Source: Bacteroidaceae bacterium (GTDB lineage: Bacteria > Bacteroidota > Bacteroidia > Bacteroidales > Bacteroidaceae). Taken from it: a DNA stretch of 64,000 nucleotides. The notes below the pieces were generated by a model. It was not told the origin of the DNA and made no database searches. It saw only the letters and a list, made by a program, of their open reading frames with translations. Shown here piece by piece: positions 42,307-52,189 of the stretch. Position numbers and translations under genes: made by a program. Numbering within the stretch: the first letter of the stretch is position 1; every line of letters begins with the position of its first letter. The stretch covers positions 1-64,000 of the forward strand of contig JAEEZX010000019.1 in assembly GCA_016292045.1 (NCBI GenBank). The letters are read 5' to 3'.

Positions 42307-43178
42307 AAGTCGGTATCATACAAATCAAATGCTGCGCTGACAGCGAAGCCAATAAACGCAAACTCGCAGAGCGTATTGACGAAGTCAGCCGAAAGGGCGC
42401 AGAACTCGTAGTGCTGCAGGAACTGCACAACACACTCTATTTCTGCCAGACGGAGTCGGTGGATATGTGTGCACTTGCAGAACCCATACCCGGGCCTTCG
42501 ACAGAATTCTACGGAGAAATAGCTAAACGAAACGGTATCGTGCTCGTCACATCGCTCTTCGAGCGCAGAGCAGCGGGATTGTATCACAACACGGCTGTGG
42601 TCTTCGAACGCGACGGCAGCATTGCGGGAAAATACCGAAAGATGCACATTCCGGACGACCCGGCTTACTACGAGAAGTTCTACTTCACTCCCGGTGACCA
42701 GGGATTCTGGCCCATCAAGACATCAGTGGGAATGCTGGGCGTACAGGTGTGCTGGGATCAATGGTATCCTGAAGGAGCAAGACTTATGGCGCTGCACGGT
42801 GCCGAAATACTCATATACCCGACAGCCATCGGTTACGAAAGCAGCGACACACCCGAAGAACAGGAACGCCAGCGCATCGCATGGCAAACCGTGCAGAGAG
42901 GGCATGCCGTAGCTAACGGACTGCCCGTGATAGCAGTAAACCGCTGCGGACACGAACCCGACCCGTCCGGACAGACAAAAGGAATACAATTCTGGGGTAC
43001 CAGTTTCGTTGCCGGTCCGCAGGGAGAAATCGTTTATGAAGCACCTCAGGAAGAAGAAGCGGCTGTCGTGGCAGATGTAGATATGGCACGCAGCGAGCAG
43101 GTGCGCCGTTGGTGGCCGTTCCTGAGAGACAGAAGAATAGAAGCGTTTGACGGGCTCACAAAACGTTTCATCGACTAA
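42303..43178 (+). CDS. aguB: N-carbamoylputrescine amidase
   Basis: The 291-residue nitrilase-superfamily enzyme starts at the overlapping ATG 42303 (MKVGIIQIKCCADSEAN). The catalytic triad is visible: Glu in LVVLQELHNT, Lys in YRKMHIPDD, Cys in GVQVCWDQWYPEGARL. It hydrolyses N-carbamoylputrescine to putrescine, CO2 and ammonia. Together with the upstream agmatine deiminase it completes agmatine to putrescine conversion. No arginine decarboxylase is in the window. Confidence 0.95.
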   Translation: MKVGIIQIKCCADSEANKRKLAERIDEVSRKGAELVVLQELHNTLYFCQTESVDMCALAEPIPGPSTEFYGEIAKRNGIVLVTSLFERRAAGLYHNTAVVFERDGSIAGKYRKMHIPDDPAYYEKFYFTPGDQGFWPIKTSVGMLGVQVCWDQWYPEGARLMALHGAEILIYPTAIGYESSDTPEEQERQRIAWQTVQRGHAVANGLPVIAVNRCGHEPDPSGQTKGIQFWGTSFVAGPQGEIVYEAPQEEEAAVVADVDMARSEQVRRWWPFLRDRRIEAFDGLTKRFID

Positions 43179-43221
43179 AGAAGAACAAACAATATAATCG
43201 TATAATAAAAAAACAGCATAT

Positions 43222-45414
43222 ATGTCCAGTAGCATCCGTTTCCGCATCGTGGGAGAGGCATTCAGAAAGAAGGCAATTGATATACCCAATCGCGCAGAAC
43301 GCCCGAGCGAGTTTTTTGCCAAGTATGTCTTCAACAAAGAGAAGATGTATCGTTATCTGCCTGCAAAGGTGTATAAGAAGATGTGTGACGTCATCGACAA
43401 CGGTGCCACACTCGATCTTGACACAGCCGATGCCGTAGCAGCCGGTATGAAGAAGTGGGCGATGGAACTTGGAGTGACGCATTGCACACACTGGTTCCAG
43501 CCTCTCACAGAAGGAACTGCGGAAAAGCACGACGGTTTCGTAGAGCACGACGGCAAGGGAGGACTCGTAGAGGAGTTCACCGGCAAGCAGCTTGTGCAGC
43601 AGGAACCGGATGCCTCATCATTCCCTTCCGGAGGTATACGCTCCACCTTCGAGGCACGCGGATATTCGGCATGGGATCCTGCCTCACCCGTCTTTGTTAT
43701 GGGCGACACACTGATGATACCCACCGTATTTATCTCATACACAGGTGAAGCGCTTGATTACAAGGCTCCGTTGAAGAAGGCTCTCAAGGCTGTTGACAAA
43801 GCCGCCACACAAGTGGCACGCTACTTCTACCCCAAAGTGAACAAGGTTGTTTCCAATCTCGGTTGGGAACAGGAATACTTCCTCATGGATGCCGATCTCT
43901 ATGGAGCACGTCCCGATATGCTGCTCACCGGACGCACACTGATGGGACACTCCAGCGCCAAAGACCAGCAGATGGACGACCACTACTTCGGAGCAATTCC
44001 CGAACGGGTGGCAGCCTTCATGAAAGATCTTGAGATACAAGCCCTGGAACTCGGCATTCCCTGCAAGACCCGTCACAACGAGGTGGCCCCCAATCAGTTT
44101 GAACTGGCTCCCATCTTCGAGGAGACGAATCTTGCCGTAGACCACAACATGCTGCTGATGAGTCTGATGCAGAAGGTGGCACGCAAGCACGGTTTCCGTT
44201 GTCTGTTGCACGAAAAACCCTTCAAGGGAATCAACGGATCCGGTAAGCACAACAACTGGAGTCTGGCCACCGACACAGGAATACTGTTGCACGGTCCCGG
44301 CAAGACACCGATGGACAATCTGCGTTTCATCACTTTCGTTGTAGAGACTCTGATGGCCGTTTATCGTCACAACGGACTGCTGAAAGCATCCATCATTTCG
44401 GCCACGAATGCACATCGTCTGGGAGGCCACGAGGCACCGCCAGCTATCGTTTCCGCATTCCTTGGCGCACAACTCACAGAAGTGCTCAATCGCCTGGAAG
44501 AGAGTGACGACAACACTATCTTCAACCTTTCCGGCAAACAGGCCATCCTGCTCGATATCCCGCAGATACCGCAACTCTCACGCGACAACACCGATCGTAA
44601 TCGCACGTCGCCGTTTGCCTTCACGGGCAACCGCTTTGAGTTCCGCGCTGTGGGAAGCCAGGCCAACTGTGCCGCAGCAATGATTGTACTCAACACTGCA
44701 ATGGCGGAAGCACTCACCAGTTTCCGTACACGTGTCGACAAACTCATCGCTTCAGGTATGGAGATGACGAAAGCTATCATCTGTGTGCTGCGCGACGATA
44801 TCAAGACGTGCAAACCTGTGCGCTTCGACGGTAACGGTTATTCCGACGAATGGAAAGAAGAAGCAAAACGACGCGGACTCGACACTGAGACATCTGCCCC
44901 TCTCATGCTCGACCATTATCTGGACAAAGAGACCGTAACGATGTTCCAAAGCCAGAAAGTGATGACTGAAGGCGAACTGCGTGCCCGCACGGAAATCAAA
45001 CTTGAGACCTACATCAAGAAGATACAGATTGAAGCACGTATCTTCGGTGACCTCTGTCTCAACCACATCATCCCCGTGGCAACCCGCTATCAGAGCCAGC
45101 TCATAGAGAATGTGAGTCGCGTGGCAAGTGTCTTCTCCGGCACGGAAGCCAAAGCTCTCAGCAGCAACAACATCCTGCTCATCAAGGACATCTCGGAACA
45201 CTCTGCATATATCACAGAAAACGTGCAACGACTTATCGATGCACGTAAGGTGGCCAACAGACTGGATGACGTGAGAGAAAAAGCAATAGCTTACCACGAC
45301 AACGTAGCACCTCTCATCGAGGACATACGTAAGCACGTGGATAAGCTAGAGCTGATTGTTGACGACGAATTGTGGCCTCTGCCCAAGTATCGCGAGATGC
45401 TGTTTATCCGTTAG
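43222..45414 (+). CDS. glnN: Glutamine synthetase type III
   Basis: The 730-residue protein has the GSIII-type N-terminus ([24 protein letters not shown]), the metal- and ATP-binding motifs [29 protein letters not shown] and [26 protein letters not shown], and [17 protein letters not shown]. It joins ammonia and glutamate to glutamine. Type III enzymes are the main form in Bacteroidales. Its last 4 bp overlap the convergent clpB stop. No PII or ammonium transporter gene is adjacent. Confidence 0.96.
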   Translation: MSSSIRFRIVGEAFRKKAIDIPNRAERPSEFFAKYVFNKEKMYRYLPAKVYKKMCDVIDNGATLDLDTADAVAAGMKKWAMELGVTHCTHWFQPLTEGTAEKHDGFVEHDGKGGLVEEFTGKQLVQQEPDASSFPSGGIRSTFEARGYSAWDPASPVFVMGDTLMIPTVFISYTGEALDYKAPLKKALKAVDKAATQVARYFYPKVNKVVSNLGWEQEYFLMDADLYGARPDMLLTGRTLMGHSSAKDQQMDDHYFGAIPERVAAFMKDLEIQALELGIPCKTRHNEVAPNQFELAPIFEETNLAVDHNMLLMSLMQKVARKHGFRCLLHEKPFKGINGSGKHNNWSLATDTGILLHGPGKTPMDNLRFITFVVETLMAVYRHNGLLKASIISATNAHRLGGHEAPPAIVSAFLGAQLTEVLNRLEESDDNTIFNLSGKQAILLDIPQIPQLSRDNTDRNRTSPFAFTGNRFEFRAVGSQANCAAAMIVLNTAMAEALTSFRTRVDKLIASGMEMTKAIICVLRDDIKTCKPVRFDGNGYSDEWKEEAKRRGLDTETSAPLMLDHYLDKETVTMFQSQKVMTEGELRARTEIKLETYIKKIQIEARIFGDLCLNHIIPVATRYQSQLIENVSRVASVFSGTEAKALSSNNILLIKDISEHSAYITENVQRLIDARKVANRLDDVREKAIAYHDNVAPLIEDIRKHVDKLELIVDDELWPLPKYREMLFIR

Positions 45415-47480
45415 TTGCTGAAAGCCAGCGACTCTTCGGAAGCAACTTTTATCTTTATCGGGCGCGTCTTGTCCACCTCACCTGAAAGCAGGGACTTGGA
45501 CAGGTCGTTGAGCAGATAGTGCTGCAAAGCACGCTTCACAGGACGGGCTCCGAAACTTGGGTCGTAACCTTTCTCTGCAAGGAAGTTGACAACATCGTCG
45601 GGCACCTCCACAGAAATCTGGCTCTCCGAGAGACGACGCTTGAGTGTGTCGAGCTGCAGATTGACGATAGCTTTCACCTGTTCCTTTGAGAGCGACTCAA
45701 ATGTGATGATATCATCCACACGGTTGAGGAACTCCGGACGCACAGTCTGGAAGAGTTGCTCACGAGTGTAGTTGGACGTCATGATGATAAGAGTGTTCTT
45801 GAAGTTGACCGTACGTCCCTTGGAATCAGTCAGACGTCCGTCGTCCAGCACTTGCAGAAGAGTATTGAAGACATCGGGATGAGCCTTCTCTATCTCATCG
45901 AACAAGACAACAGAATATGGTTTACGTCTGACGGCCTCTGTCAACTGACCGCCCTCATCGTAGCCGACATATCCTGGAGGGGCGCCAATGAGTCGGGATA
46001 CAGAGAACTTCTCCTGATACTCCGACATATCGATACGTGTCATCATACTCTCATCATCGAACAGTGTCTCGGCAAGAGCACGTGCCAGTTCGGTCTTACC
46101 CACACCGGTAGTACCCAGGAAGATGAAACTGCCGATAGGACGCTTCGGATCCTGCAATCCTGCCCTGCTCCTTCTCACGGCATCAGCCACAGCATGTATA
46201 GCTTCTTCCTGACCAATGACTCTCTTATGAAGTTCGTCTTCAAGTGTAAGGAGTTTTTCGCGTTCCGATTGCATCATCTTCGACACAGGGATACCGGTCC
46301 AGCGACTTACGACATCTGCAATGTCATCGGGAGTCACCTCCTCCTTGAGAAGCGCAGAACCAGCCGGTGCGGCATTCTGTGCGCGCTGCATTTCCTTTTC
46401 AAGAGACGGCAGTTTTGAATAACGTATCTCTGCCACACGTGCATAGTCGCCCTCGCGTTCACGCTGTTCTGCTTCCTGTTTGAGCGATGCCATCTGGTCT
46501 TTTATGGTCTGCACACGATTGGCCTCTTTCTTCTCTTCCTCCCATTGCTGACGCATCTTGCCTTCTTCGCGCTTGAGAGCATCTATGTCGGCCTCCAGTT
46601 TCTTGAGTTTCACCTCATCCTTCTCGCGTTTGATTGCCTCGCGTTCGATTTCAAGTTGGCGCAAACGACGCGTAAGTTCGTCCAATGCTTCGGGTACGCT
46701 GTCGCGCTCCATACGCAGCTTGGCAGCAGCCTCATCCATCAGGTCGATAGCTTTATCGGGCAGGAAACGTTCCGTGATATAACGGTGAGATAGCGACACG
46801 GCAGCAATGATGGCATCATCCTGAATACGCACTCTGTGATGCTGCTCATAGCGTTCTTTCAAGCCACGCAGGATACTGATGGAAGCCATCGTATCGGGCT
46901 CGTCCACGAGGACGGTCTGGAAACGTCGCTCAAGAGCCTTATCCTTTTCAAAATACTTCTGGTATTCGTCCAGCGTAGTGGCACCGATAGAGCGCAACTC
47001 ACCACGCGCAAGAGCGGGCTTCAGAATGTTTGCTGCATCCATTGCGCCCTGCGTCTGTCCTGCGCCCACAAGAGTGTGAATCTCATCGATGAAGAGGATG
47101 ATATTACCCTCCGACTCGACTACCTCCTTCACCACCTTCTTCAGGCGCTCCTCAAATTCTCCCTGGTATTTCGCACCGGCAATCAGAGCACCCATGTCAA
47201 GACTGTACAGTTGTTTGTTTTTCAGATTCTCCGGCACATCACCACGCAAGATACGGTGCGCAAGACCTTCCACAATGGCGGTCTTACCAGTACCCGGTTC
47301 ACCGATAAGCACGGGGTTGTTCTTCGTGCGTCGGGAAAGTATCTGAAGCACGCGACGTATCTCCTCGTCACGACCTATCACGGGATCGAGCTTACCCTTA
47401 CGAGCCTCCTCCACAAGGTTGCGTGCATACAGTTCAAGAGCTTTCTGCTCCTGCTGTTGATTATTGTTTGCTGTCATCAT
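45411..47480 (-). CDS. clpB: Compact ClpB disaggregase lacking the N-terminal domain
   Basis: The 689-residue AAA+ chaperone begins directly at the linker to NBD1 ([32 protein letters not shown]). NBD1 has Walker A GEPGTGKT (60-67) and [10 protein letters not shown] full coiled-coil M domain follows (about 255-370). NBD2 has Walker A GTTGVGKT (456-463), [26 protein letters not shown] and [13 protein letters not shown]. About 145 residues of the usual Clp_N domain are absent and no trace of them lies upstream. NBD2 also lacks about 20 residues between MTSN and RPEFLNR compared with E. coli. The catalytic core is intact, so it should still disaggregate proteins with DnaK. No heat-shock element was recognised. 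Confidence 0.9.
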   Translation of the reverse strand: MMTANNNQQQEQKALELYARNLVEEARKGKLDPVIGRDEEIRRVLQILSRRTKNNPVLIGEPGTGKTAIVEGLAHRILRGDVPENLKNKQLYSLDMGALIAGAKYQGEFEERLKKVVKEVVESEGNIILFIDEIHTLVGAGQTQGAMDAANILKPALARGELRSIGATTLDEYQKYFEKDKALERRFQTVLVDEPDTMASISILRGLKERYEQHHRVRIQDDAIIAAVSLSHRYITERFLPDKAIDLMDEAAAKLRMERDSVPEALDELTRRLRQLEIEREAIKREKDEVKLKKLEADIDALKREEGKMRQQWEEEKKEANRVQTIKDQMASLKQEAEQREREGDYARVAEIRYSKLPSLEKEMQRAQNAAPAGSALLKEEVTPDDIADVVSRWTGIPVSKMMQSEREKLLTLEDELHKRVIGQEEAIHAVADAVRRSRAGLQDPKRPIGSFIFLGTTGVGKTELARALAETLFDDESMMTRIDMSEYQEKFSVSRLIGAPPGYVGYDEGGQLTEAVRRKPYSVVLFDEIEKAHPDVFNTLLQVLDDGRLTDSKGRTVNFKNTLIIMTSNYTREQLFQTVRPEFLNRVDDIITFESLSKEQVKAIVNLQLDTLKRRLSESQISVEVPDDVVNFLAEKGYDPSFGARPVKRALQHYLLNDLSKSLLSGEVDKTRPIKIKVASEESLAFSN

Positions 47481-47619
47481 AGTAGTAGTGGTTTTTATTG
47501 GTTTTTGTTTTCACACCACCACTACGCAAACTCCGTGCTAAAAGCCGAAATACGTACAAAAAGTCATTCTTTACGCCATTTTGGCAGAAAAGATATGCCC
47601 CTCAGAAGAGTTCCCGCGC

Positions 47620-48000
47620 TCAGTCGTACAACCGGAAAATACGCTCCATCGGATACCACTTATCCGTACTCTTCGCATCGGCATCACAGCCTTGGAACTT
47701 CGACACGAAAGCCTCCCACTCCGCCTGACGAGGCAATGTGGCAAGACGGCTCATCGACTTCTCCCAATCAAAGTCTGCCGGAGCATCAACTATCATGGTG
47801 AGATGATTTCCGATGAGATATATCTCCATTTCGAGAATACCCACCTGCCGTATTCCCTCGCGTATCTCCTTCCAGTGATGGGCCTCTGAATGATATTTGC
47901 GATAGAGTTCTATCAGTTCCGGGTCACTGCTGATTTCCAGATACTGCACATAACGTTTTATCCTGCCATTCGAAATAGTCTGAACGTAACCTTCCATAGC
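47620..48000 (-). CDS. L-rhamnose/L-fucose mutarotase family protein
   Basis: The 126-residue dimeric alpha-beta-barrel type protein (MEGYVQTISNGRIKRYVQYLEISSDPELIELYRKYHSEAHHW...GNHLTMIVDAP...WEAFVSKFQ) belongs to the former DUF718 family, whose members interconvert anomers of L-rhamnose or L-fucose. A homologue sits in the Campylobacter jejuni fucose locus. The start at 48000 avoids overlap with the dehydrogenase stop. It is the last gene of the sugar operon. Confidence 0.85.
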   Translation of the reverse strand, partial: AMEGYVQTISNGRIKRYVQYLEISSDPELIELYRKYHSEAHHWKEIREGIRQVGILEMEIYLIGNHLTMIVDAPADFDWEKSMSRLATLPRQAEWEAFVSKFQGCDADAKSTDKWYPMERIFRLYD

Positions 48001-48001
48001 A

Positions 48002-49021
48002 TCAGAACTTAACAAGAATACGGAACACCTTGCCGGGATTCTCGCTCCACCAGCGCATTGTCTCCAGAGCTTCTTCCGGACATATTTCCTTAGTTATCAG
48101 GGAGTCCACGGGACATGTGCCGCGCTCAAGATAATTTATCACTGCGCGAAAATCACTGGGTTGTGCGTTGCGCGAACCGCGTATATCGAGTTCCTTCTGC
48201 ACGAAATATTTCGTCTGGAACGAAACCTCCGACTTGGCATATCCGATACAAGCCACACGACCCGTGAATGCCACCTCGTTGATTGCCATCTGATAGGTAG
48301 GCACACTGCCCACTGCCTCTATCACCACATCCGGACCGAAACCGCCAGTAATCTCCTGCAAACGCTGATGAACATCCTCCGCAAGAGTGTTTACGGTGTA
48401 GGCGGCTCCCATCTTCTTGGCAAGAGCCAGTTTCTCGTCATCGATGTCCGCAGCAATCACCGTTGCTCCTCGCATGGCAGAACGTACAATAGCACCCATG
48501 CCCACCATTCCGCAACCTATCACCATCACCACATCGATATCCGTCACCTGTGCGCGACTCACCGCATGAAATCCTACAGACATGGGTTCCACCAGCGCAG
48601 TGGTGCGCGGCGAGAGACTGCCGGCCGGAATCACCTTCTCCCACGGCAGTACGATATACTCCTTCATCGCTCCATTGCGCTGCACACCGAGCGTCTCGTT
48701 GTGTTCACACGCATTCACACGCATATTTCTGCAGGACGCACACTTTCCGCAGTTGGTATAGGGATTGCACGTCACCACCATACCGGGTTTCAACGTCTCG
48801 GGCACGCCGCTTCCAACAGCTTCTATTACGGCACCTATTTCATGGCCCGGTATAACAGGATTCAAAGCCATCGTATTGCGTCCCATGAATGTATTGATGT
48901 CGCTACCGCAAAAACCCACGTAGCAGAGTTTCAGGAGCACTTCCCCGGCAAGCGGCGACTGCGGCATCTCCACATCAATGATATTCAGTTCCTGATTGTG
49001 TGTTATCTGTATTGCTTTCAT
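48002..49021 (-). CDS. Zinc-binding medium-chain alcohol/sugar dehydrogenase
   Basis: The 339-residue MDR protein has the catalytic-zinc Cys in YVGFCGSDINTFMG, the GHE motif (PGHEIGAVIEAVGSG), a structural-zinc lobe (CGKCASCRNMRVNAC) and a Rossmann GxGxxG (VIGCGMVGMGAI). It resembles galactitol-/sorbitol-type dehydrogenases. In this operon it could oxidise the free sugar or 2-keto-3-deoxy-L-fuconate; the sequence alone does not decide. It overlaps the amidohydrolase by 4 bp. Confidence 0.85.
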   Translation of the reverse strand: MKAIQITHNQELNIIDVEMPQSPLAGEVLLKLCYVGFCGSDINTFMGRNTMALNPVIPGHEIGAVIEAVGSGVPETLKPGMVVTCNPYTNCGKCASCRNMRVNACEHNETLGVQRNGAMKEYIVLPWEKVIPAGSLSPRTTALVEPMSVGFHAVSRAQVTDIDVVMVIGCGMVGMGAIVRSAMRGATVIAADIDDEKLALAKKMGAAYTVNTLAEDVHQRLQEITGGFGPDVVIEAVGSVPTYQMAINEVAFTGRVACIGYAKSEVSFQTKYFVQKELDIRGSRNAQPSDFRAVINYLERGTCPVDSLITKEICPEEALETMRWWSENPGKVFRILVKF

Positions 49022-49902
49022 TCTGACATATTTTTTATATAAGGTAAATTCGGAAGATTCTCAAAACCGTAGAAGCGAAATGCATTCTCGCCAAGGAAGA
49101 GCCGTTTTTCTTCATCGCTCAGTTCCTTGCTCTTAGTCACAAAGTCGTATGACATGCGATAGGTGATTGCCGTAATGGTGCGCGGATAGTCCGAGCCCCA
49201 CATCAGATGTTCGATGCCCACCCAGTCCTTTGCCTCGCAGATACGACGGACAGCTGTAGGATAAGGATAGAATTCCGCATTGTAAAGCCACGTTATACCG
49301 CCCGACTCCACCATCACATTCCTTCCTTCACGGGCCAGCATCACCTGACTGCAGAAGGAGTCCGTTGTCGGCATTCCGAAATGACCGATTGCCACACGCA
49401 GTTCCGGGCACTCCTGTATCACCTCGCGCATCTCTCCTATCTGCCGCTCATCGTCTGCCAGACACATCGACAGCACCATTCCGCGTTGCTCCATCAGACG
49501 GAATACGGGCATCAGTTCCGTGAGAGGCTGTTTCATACGGTGTCCGGGAAACGCGATACCTTTCAGCCCCATCTCGGCCACCGTCTTCGCCTCGTCTTCG
49601 TTCCAAGCCATACCCATACAGAAGAAGCGCTCCGGATATTTGCGCTGCACCTCTGCAAGGTATTCGTTCTGATTGCCGTCTATCAGTTCCTGCACCACCA
49701 CTGCGGCTCCTACCTGCGCATAGTTCATATTGGAGAGGAACACTTCCGCTGTATTCCTGCCGTCTATCATAAACGGCGGCAACATTTGCACTTCTTCGTC
49801 GAAGAATATGCTACGTCCGTTCTCCAGCGACAAAATGCGTTTGCCGTCTATCTGTGTATCCTGCCTGAGCCACAGGTGCGAATGTGCATCAACAATTACC
49901 AT
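49018..49902 (-). CDS. Amidohydrolase family protein, probable L-fucono-1,5-lactonase
   Basis: The 294-residue TIM-barrel amidohydrolase has the metal-binding start IVDAHSHLWLR (HxH), RVAIGHFGMPTTD and a late GIEHLMWGSDYPRT (Asp). Amidohydrolases of this type in fucose loci hydrolyse the lactone made by the sugar dehydrogenase. The context (FucP-like permease, aldo/keto reductase, mutarotase) supports that role, but a related sugar lactone is possible. It is 4 bp into the dehydrogenase gene. Confidence 0.8.
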   Translation of the reverse strand: MVIVDAHSHLWLRQDTQIDGKRILSLENGRSIFFDEEVQMLPPFMIDGRNTAEVFLSNMNYAQVGAAVVVQELIDGNQNEYLAEVQRKYPERFFCMGMAWNEDEAKTVAEMGLKGIAFPGHRMKQPLTELMPVFRLMEQRGMVLSMCLADDERQIGEMREVIQECPELRVAIGHFGMPTTDSFCSQVMLAREGRNVMVESGGITWLYNAEFYPYPTAVRRICEAKDWVGIEHLMWGSDYPRTITAITYRMSYDFVTKSKELSDEEKRLFLGENAFRFYGFENLPNLPYIKNMSE

Positions 49903-49908
49903 ATTACT

Positions 49909-49948
49909 AACAACTTGTCAACTCGTCAACTAACAACTTGTCAACTAA
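49909..49948. repeat. Period-8 array (TCAACTTG/TCAACTCG/TCAACTAA)
   Basis: The 47-bp gap between the aldo/keto reductase stop and the amidohydrolase start is almost entirely filled by CAACTTG-TCAACTCG-TCAACTAA-CAACTTG-TCAACTAA. A related octamer array in inverse orientation occurs at 56194. Confidence 0.85.
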
Positions 49949-49949
49949 T

Positions 49950-50897
49950 TCACGAATTTGCCCACGTCACACGCTTCTGGTCGCCTATTATCTCCTGCAC
50001 TTCGCGCACGAGCTGCCAGTCCGGTTCTTCGTTTGCCCACTGTATATTGCGACGCACATTATCGGGATTGGCCGACGAGAACAGCGTGGAAGCGATGCGC
50101 GGATTGCTCACGGAGTATTGCACAGCGAGCTGTTCGATAGGATATCCCTTCTTGCTGCAATGCTCTGCGGCACGCTGGCAGGCATCCACCAATGTTTTCG
50201 GGGCAGGATGCCACGAGGGCACACCGCGCTGCGAAAGCAGACCCATTGACAGCGGTGAGGCGTTGATGATACCGATACCGCGCTGCTCGAAGAAATCAAT
50301 ACTGTCCGACAGGGCGTCGTCGTTCAGTGTGTAATGACAGAAATTCAATATGCTCTCCACCGTGCCCTCTTCACAGTGCTCCACCACCCACTGGAGATTC
50401 TTCAGTTGCAGGTCTGTGATACCCACGTGTCCTACAACGCCCTTCTCCCTCAGTTCCACAAGTGCCGGCAGTGTTTCCTCCACCACTTTCTGCAGTCCTC
50501 CCGGCAGCGCAGCCTGAAACTCGATGTCGTGCACGTTGATGAGGTCTATATGGTCGATACCGAGCCGCTCCATACTCTCGTACACGCTGTCCGTGGCACG
50601 GCGTGCGGAGTAGTCCCACGTGTTCACACCGTCCTTGCCGTATCTGCCCACCTTCGTACTCAGATAGTACTTATCGCGCGGTATTTTACGCAGAGCCTTT
50701 CCCAGCACCGTTTCCGCCTTGTAATGGCCGTAATAGGGACTCACGTCGATGAAGTTGATTCCTCCTTCTATCGCAGCCTCCACGGCTTCAAAACTCTCCT
50801 TCTCGTTGGTCTCGCGAAAAACGCTTCCCAGCGACGATGCACCGAATCCCAGATGCGAGATATGCATCCCTGTATGTCCTAATTCCTTATAACGCAT
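49950..50897 (-). CDS. Aldo/keto reductase, candidate L-fucose dehydrogenase
   Basis: The 315-residue (beta/alpha)8 oxidoreductase has the AKR signatures GINFIDVSPYYGHYKAETVLGKAL (catalytic Asp/Tyr), YYLSTKVGRYG (Lys), DLINVHDIEF (His) and a C-terminal NAD(P)-binding segment (NPRIASTLFSSANPDNVRRNIQWANE). AKRs of this group in fucose or pyridoxal loci oxidise free L-fucose to its lactone. The gene is 9 bp downstream of the permease. Confidence 0.83.
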   Translation of the reverse strand: MRYKELGHTGMHISHLGFGASSLGSVFRETNEKESFEAVEAAIEGGINFIDVSPYYGHYKAETVLGKALRKIPRDKYYLSTKVGRYGKDGVNTWDYSARRATDSVYESMERLGIDHIDLINVHDIEFQAALPGGLQKVVEETLPALVELREKGVVGHVGITDLQLKNLQWVVEHCEEGTVESILNFCHYTLNDDALSDSIDFFEQRGIGIINASPLSMGLLSQRGVPSWHPAPKTLVDACQRAAEHCSKKGYPIEQLAVQYSVSNPRIASTLFSSANPDNVRRNIQWANEEPDWQLVREVQEIIGDQKRVTWANS

Positions 50898-50906
50898 AAT
50901 TCTATA

Positions 50907-52151
50907 TTATTTTTTCTGTATCAGTTTCCCATACCTGCAGCCGTAATAGGCACACACGGCAAAACATATCATCGGCACCACGTATGCCACCTGATAGATG
51001 TAGTCATATCTGTTCATCACAAAAGCCGTGAACTGCGGCACACACGCATTTCCCACGATGGCCATCACCAGGAATGCGGCACCCGATTTCGTCTGAGCTC
51101 CCAGTCCCCGCAATGCCAGCGAGAACTGTGTCGGATATATTATCGACATGAAGAACGACACTGCCAGCATGGCATACAGTCCCACGTATCCTCCGTAGAT
51201 GATGATTACCACGCACAGTATGATATTCGCAATGGCGTATACCGTCAGCATGTGCTCCGGAGCGAAGCGCCCCATCAGCAATGTGCCCATCCAGCGTCCC
51301 ACGAGGAATGCCAGCATGTAGAGTCCGAAGAATGTAGTGGCGGTTTCTTCGTTGATACCCGCATACGTGCAGCAGTAGACGAGAAATAGACTGTTGATTG
51401 CTGTCTGTCCGCCATTGTAGAAGAACTGTGCTATCACTCCCCATCTCAGATGTCCTTTCTTCAGCACAGAGAAGTCTATCAGCTTCTTCCTTTCCCTGCC
51501 GCTATCTTCCTCCACTTTGGGCAGTTTCACCCACGTGAGCAGTGCCGCCACTCCCAACAGCACGATGGCCAGCAGCAGATACGGCATCTTTATTGCGTCT
51601 GTCTCCATCTGTATATATCCCTCCCATCCTCCTGGATAGTCCACCGGCAAGGTGGCTCGGGTGTATGTCTGTCCGCTCAGCACCAGTTTACTCAGAAACA
51701 TTGCCGAGACGAATGCTCCCAGTCCGTTGAACGACTGCGCCAGATTCAGTCTGCGCGATGATGTCCTAGCCTCTCCCAGCACCGTGACATACGGATTCGC
51801 TGCAGTCTCCAGAAAACACATACCAGTGGCGATGACGAAGAAAATGCACAGATACACGGCATAGCTCTTCACCAGTGCTGCAGGGAAGAACAGCAGTCCT
51901 CCCACAGCCGCTATCAGCAGTCCCGCAATGATACCCACGCGGTAGCTGTACCTGCGCATGAACATGGCGATGGGTATGGGACAGATGAAATACGCAAGCC
52001 AGTAGGCGCTCTCCGTAAACGAGGCCTCGAAGGTGTTCAGTTCGCATGTCTTCATCAGCTGCCTTATCATTGTAGGCAGCAGATTACTGCTTATCGCCCA
52101 TAGAAAAAACAGGCAGAAGATAAGGCTTAGAGCCACGGTGTTCTTTTTCAT
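50907..52151 (-). CDS. fucP: L-fucose:H+ symporter-type MFS permease
   Basis: The 414-residue protein has about 12 transmembrane helices and the FucP-family signatures FEASFTESAYWLAYFICPIPIAMFMRRYSYRVGII, CFLETAANPYVTVLGE and RLNLAQSFNGLGAF. It should import L-fucose or a similar deoxyhexose across the inner membrane with protons. It follows the AraC regulator after a 38-bp gap that holds the hexamer array. Confidence 0.9.
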   Translation of the reverse strand: MKKNTVALSLIFCLFFLWAISSNLLPTMIRQLMKTCELNTFEASFTESAYWLAYFICPIPIAMFMRRYSYRVGIIAGLLIAAVGGLLFFPAALVKSYAVYLCIFFVIATGMCFLETAANPYVTVLGEARTSSRRLNLAQSFNGLGAFVSAMFLSKLVLSGQTYTRATLPVDYPGGWEGYIQMETDAIKMPYLLLAIVLLGVAALLTWVKLPKVEEDSGRERKKLIDFSVLKKGHLRWGVIAQFFYNGGQTAINSLFLVYCCTYAGINEETATTFFGLYMLAFLVGRWMGTLLMGRFAPEHMLTVYAIANIILCVVIIIYGGYVGLYAMLAVSFFMSIIYPTQFSLALRGLGAQTKSGAAFLVMAIVGNACVPQFTAFVMNRYDYIYQVAYVVPMICFAVCAYYGCRYGKLIQKK

Positions 52152-52163
52152 TTCCTTTTTTCT

Positions 52164-52187
52164 TTAAGGTTAAGGTTAACGTTAAGG
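52164..52187. repeat. Period-6 array (TTAAGG)x4
   Basis: TTAAGG, TTAAGG, TTAACG, TTAAGG fills most of the gap between the AraC-type regulator and the fucP start. Confidence 0.85.
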
Positions 52188-52189
52188 TT

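Noticed and set aside
43735-44574. 279-residue minus-strand ORF opposite glnN
   Set aside because: Shadow frame within a clearly conserved glutamine synthetase.
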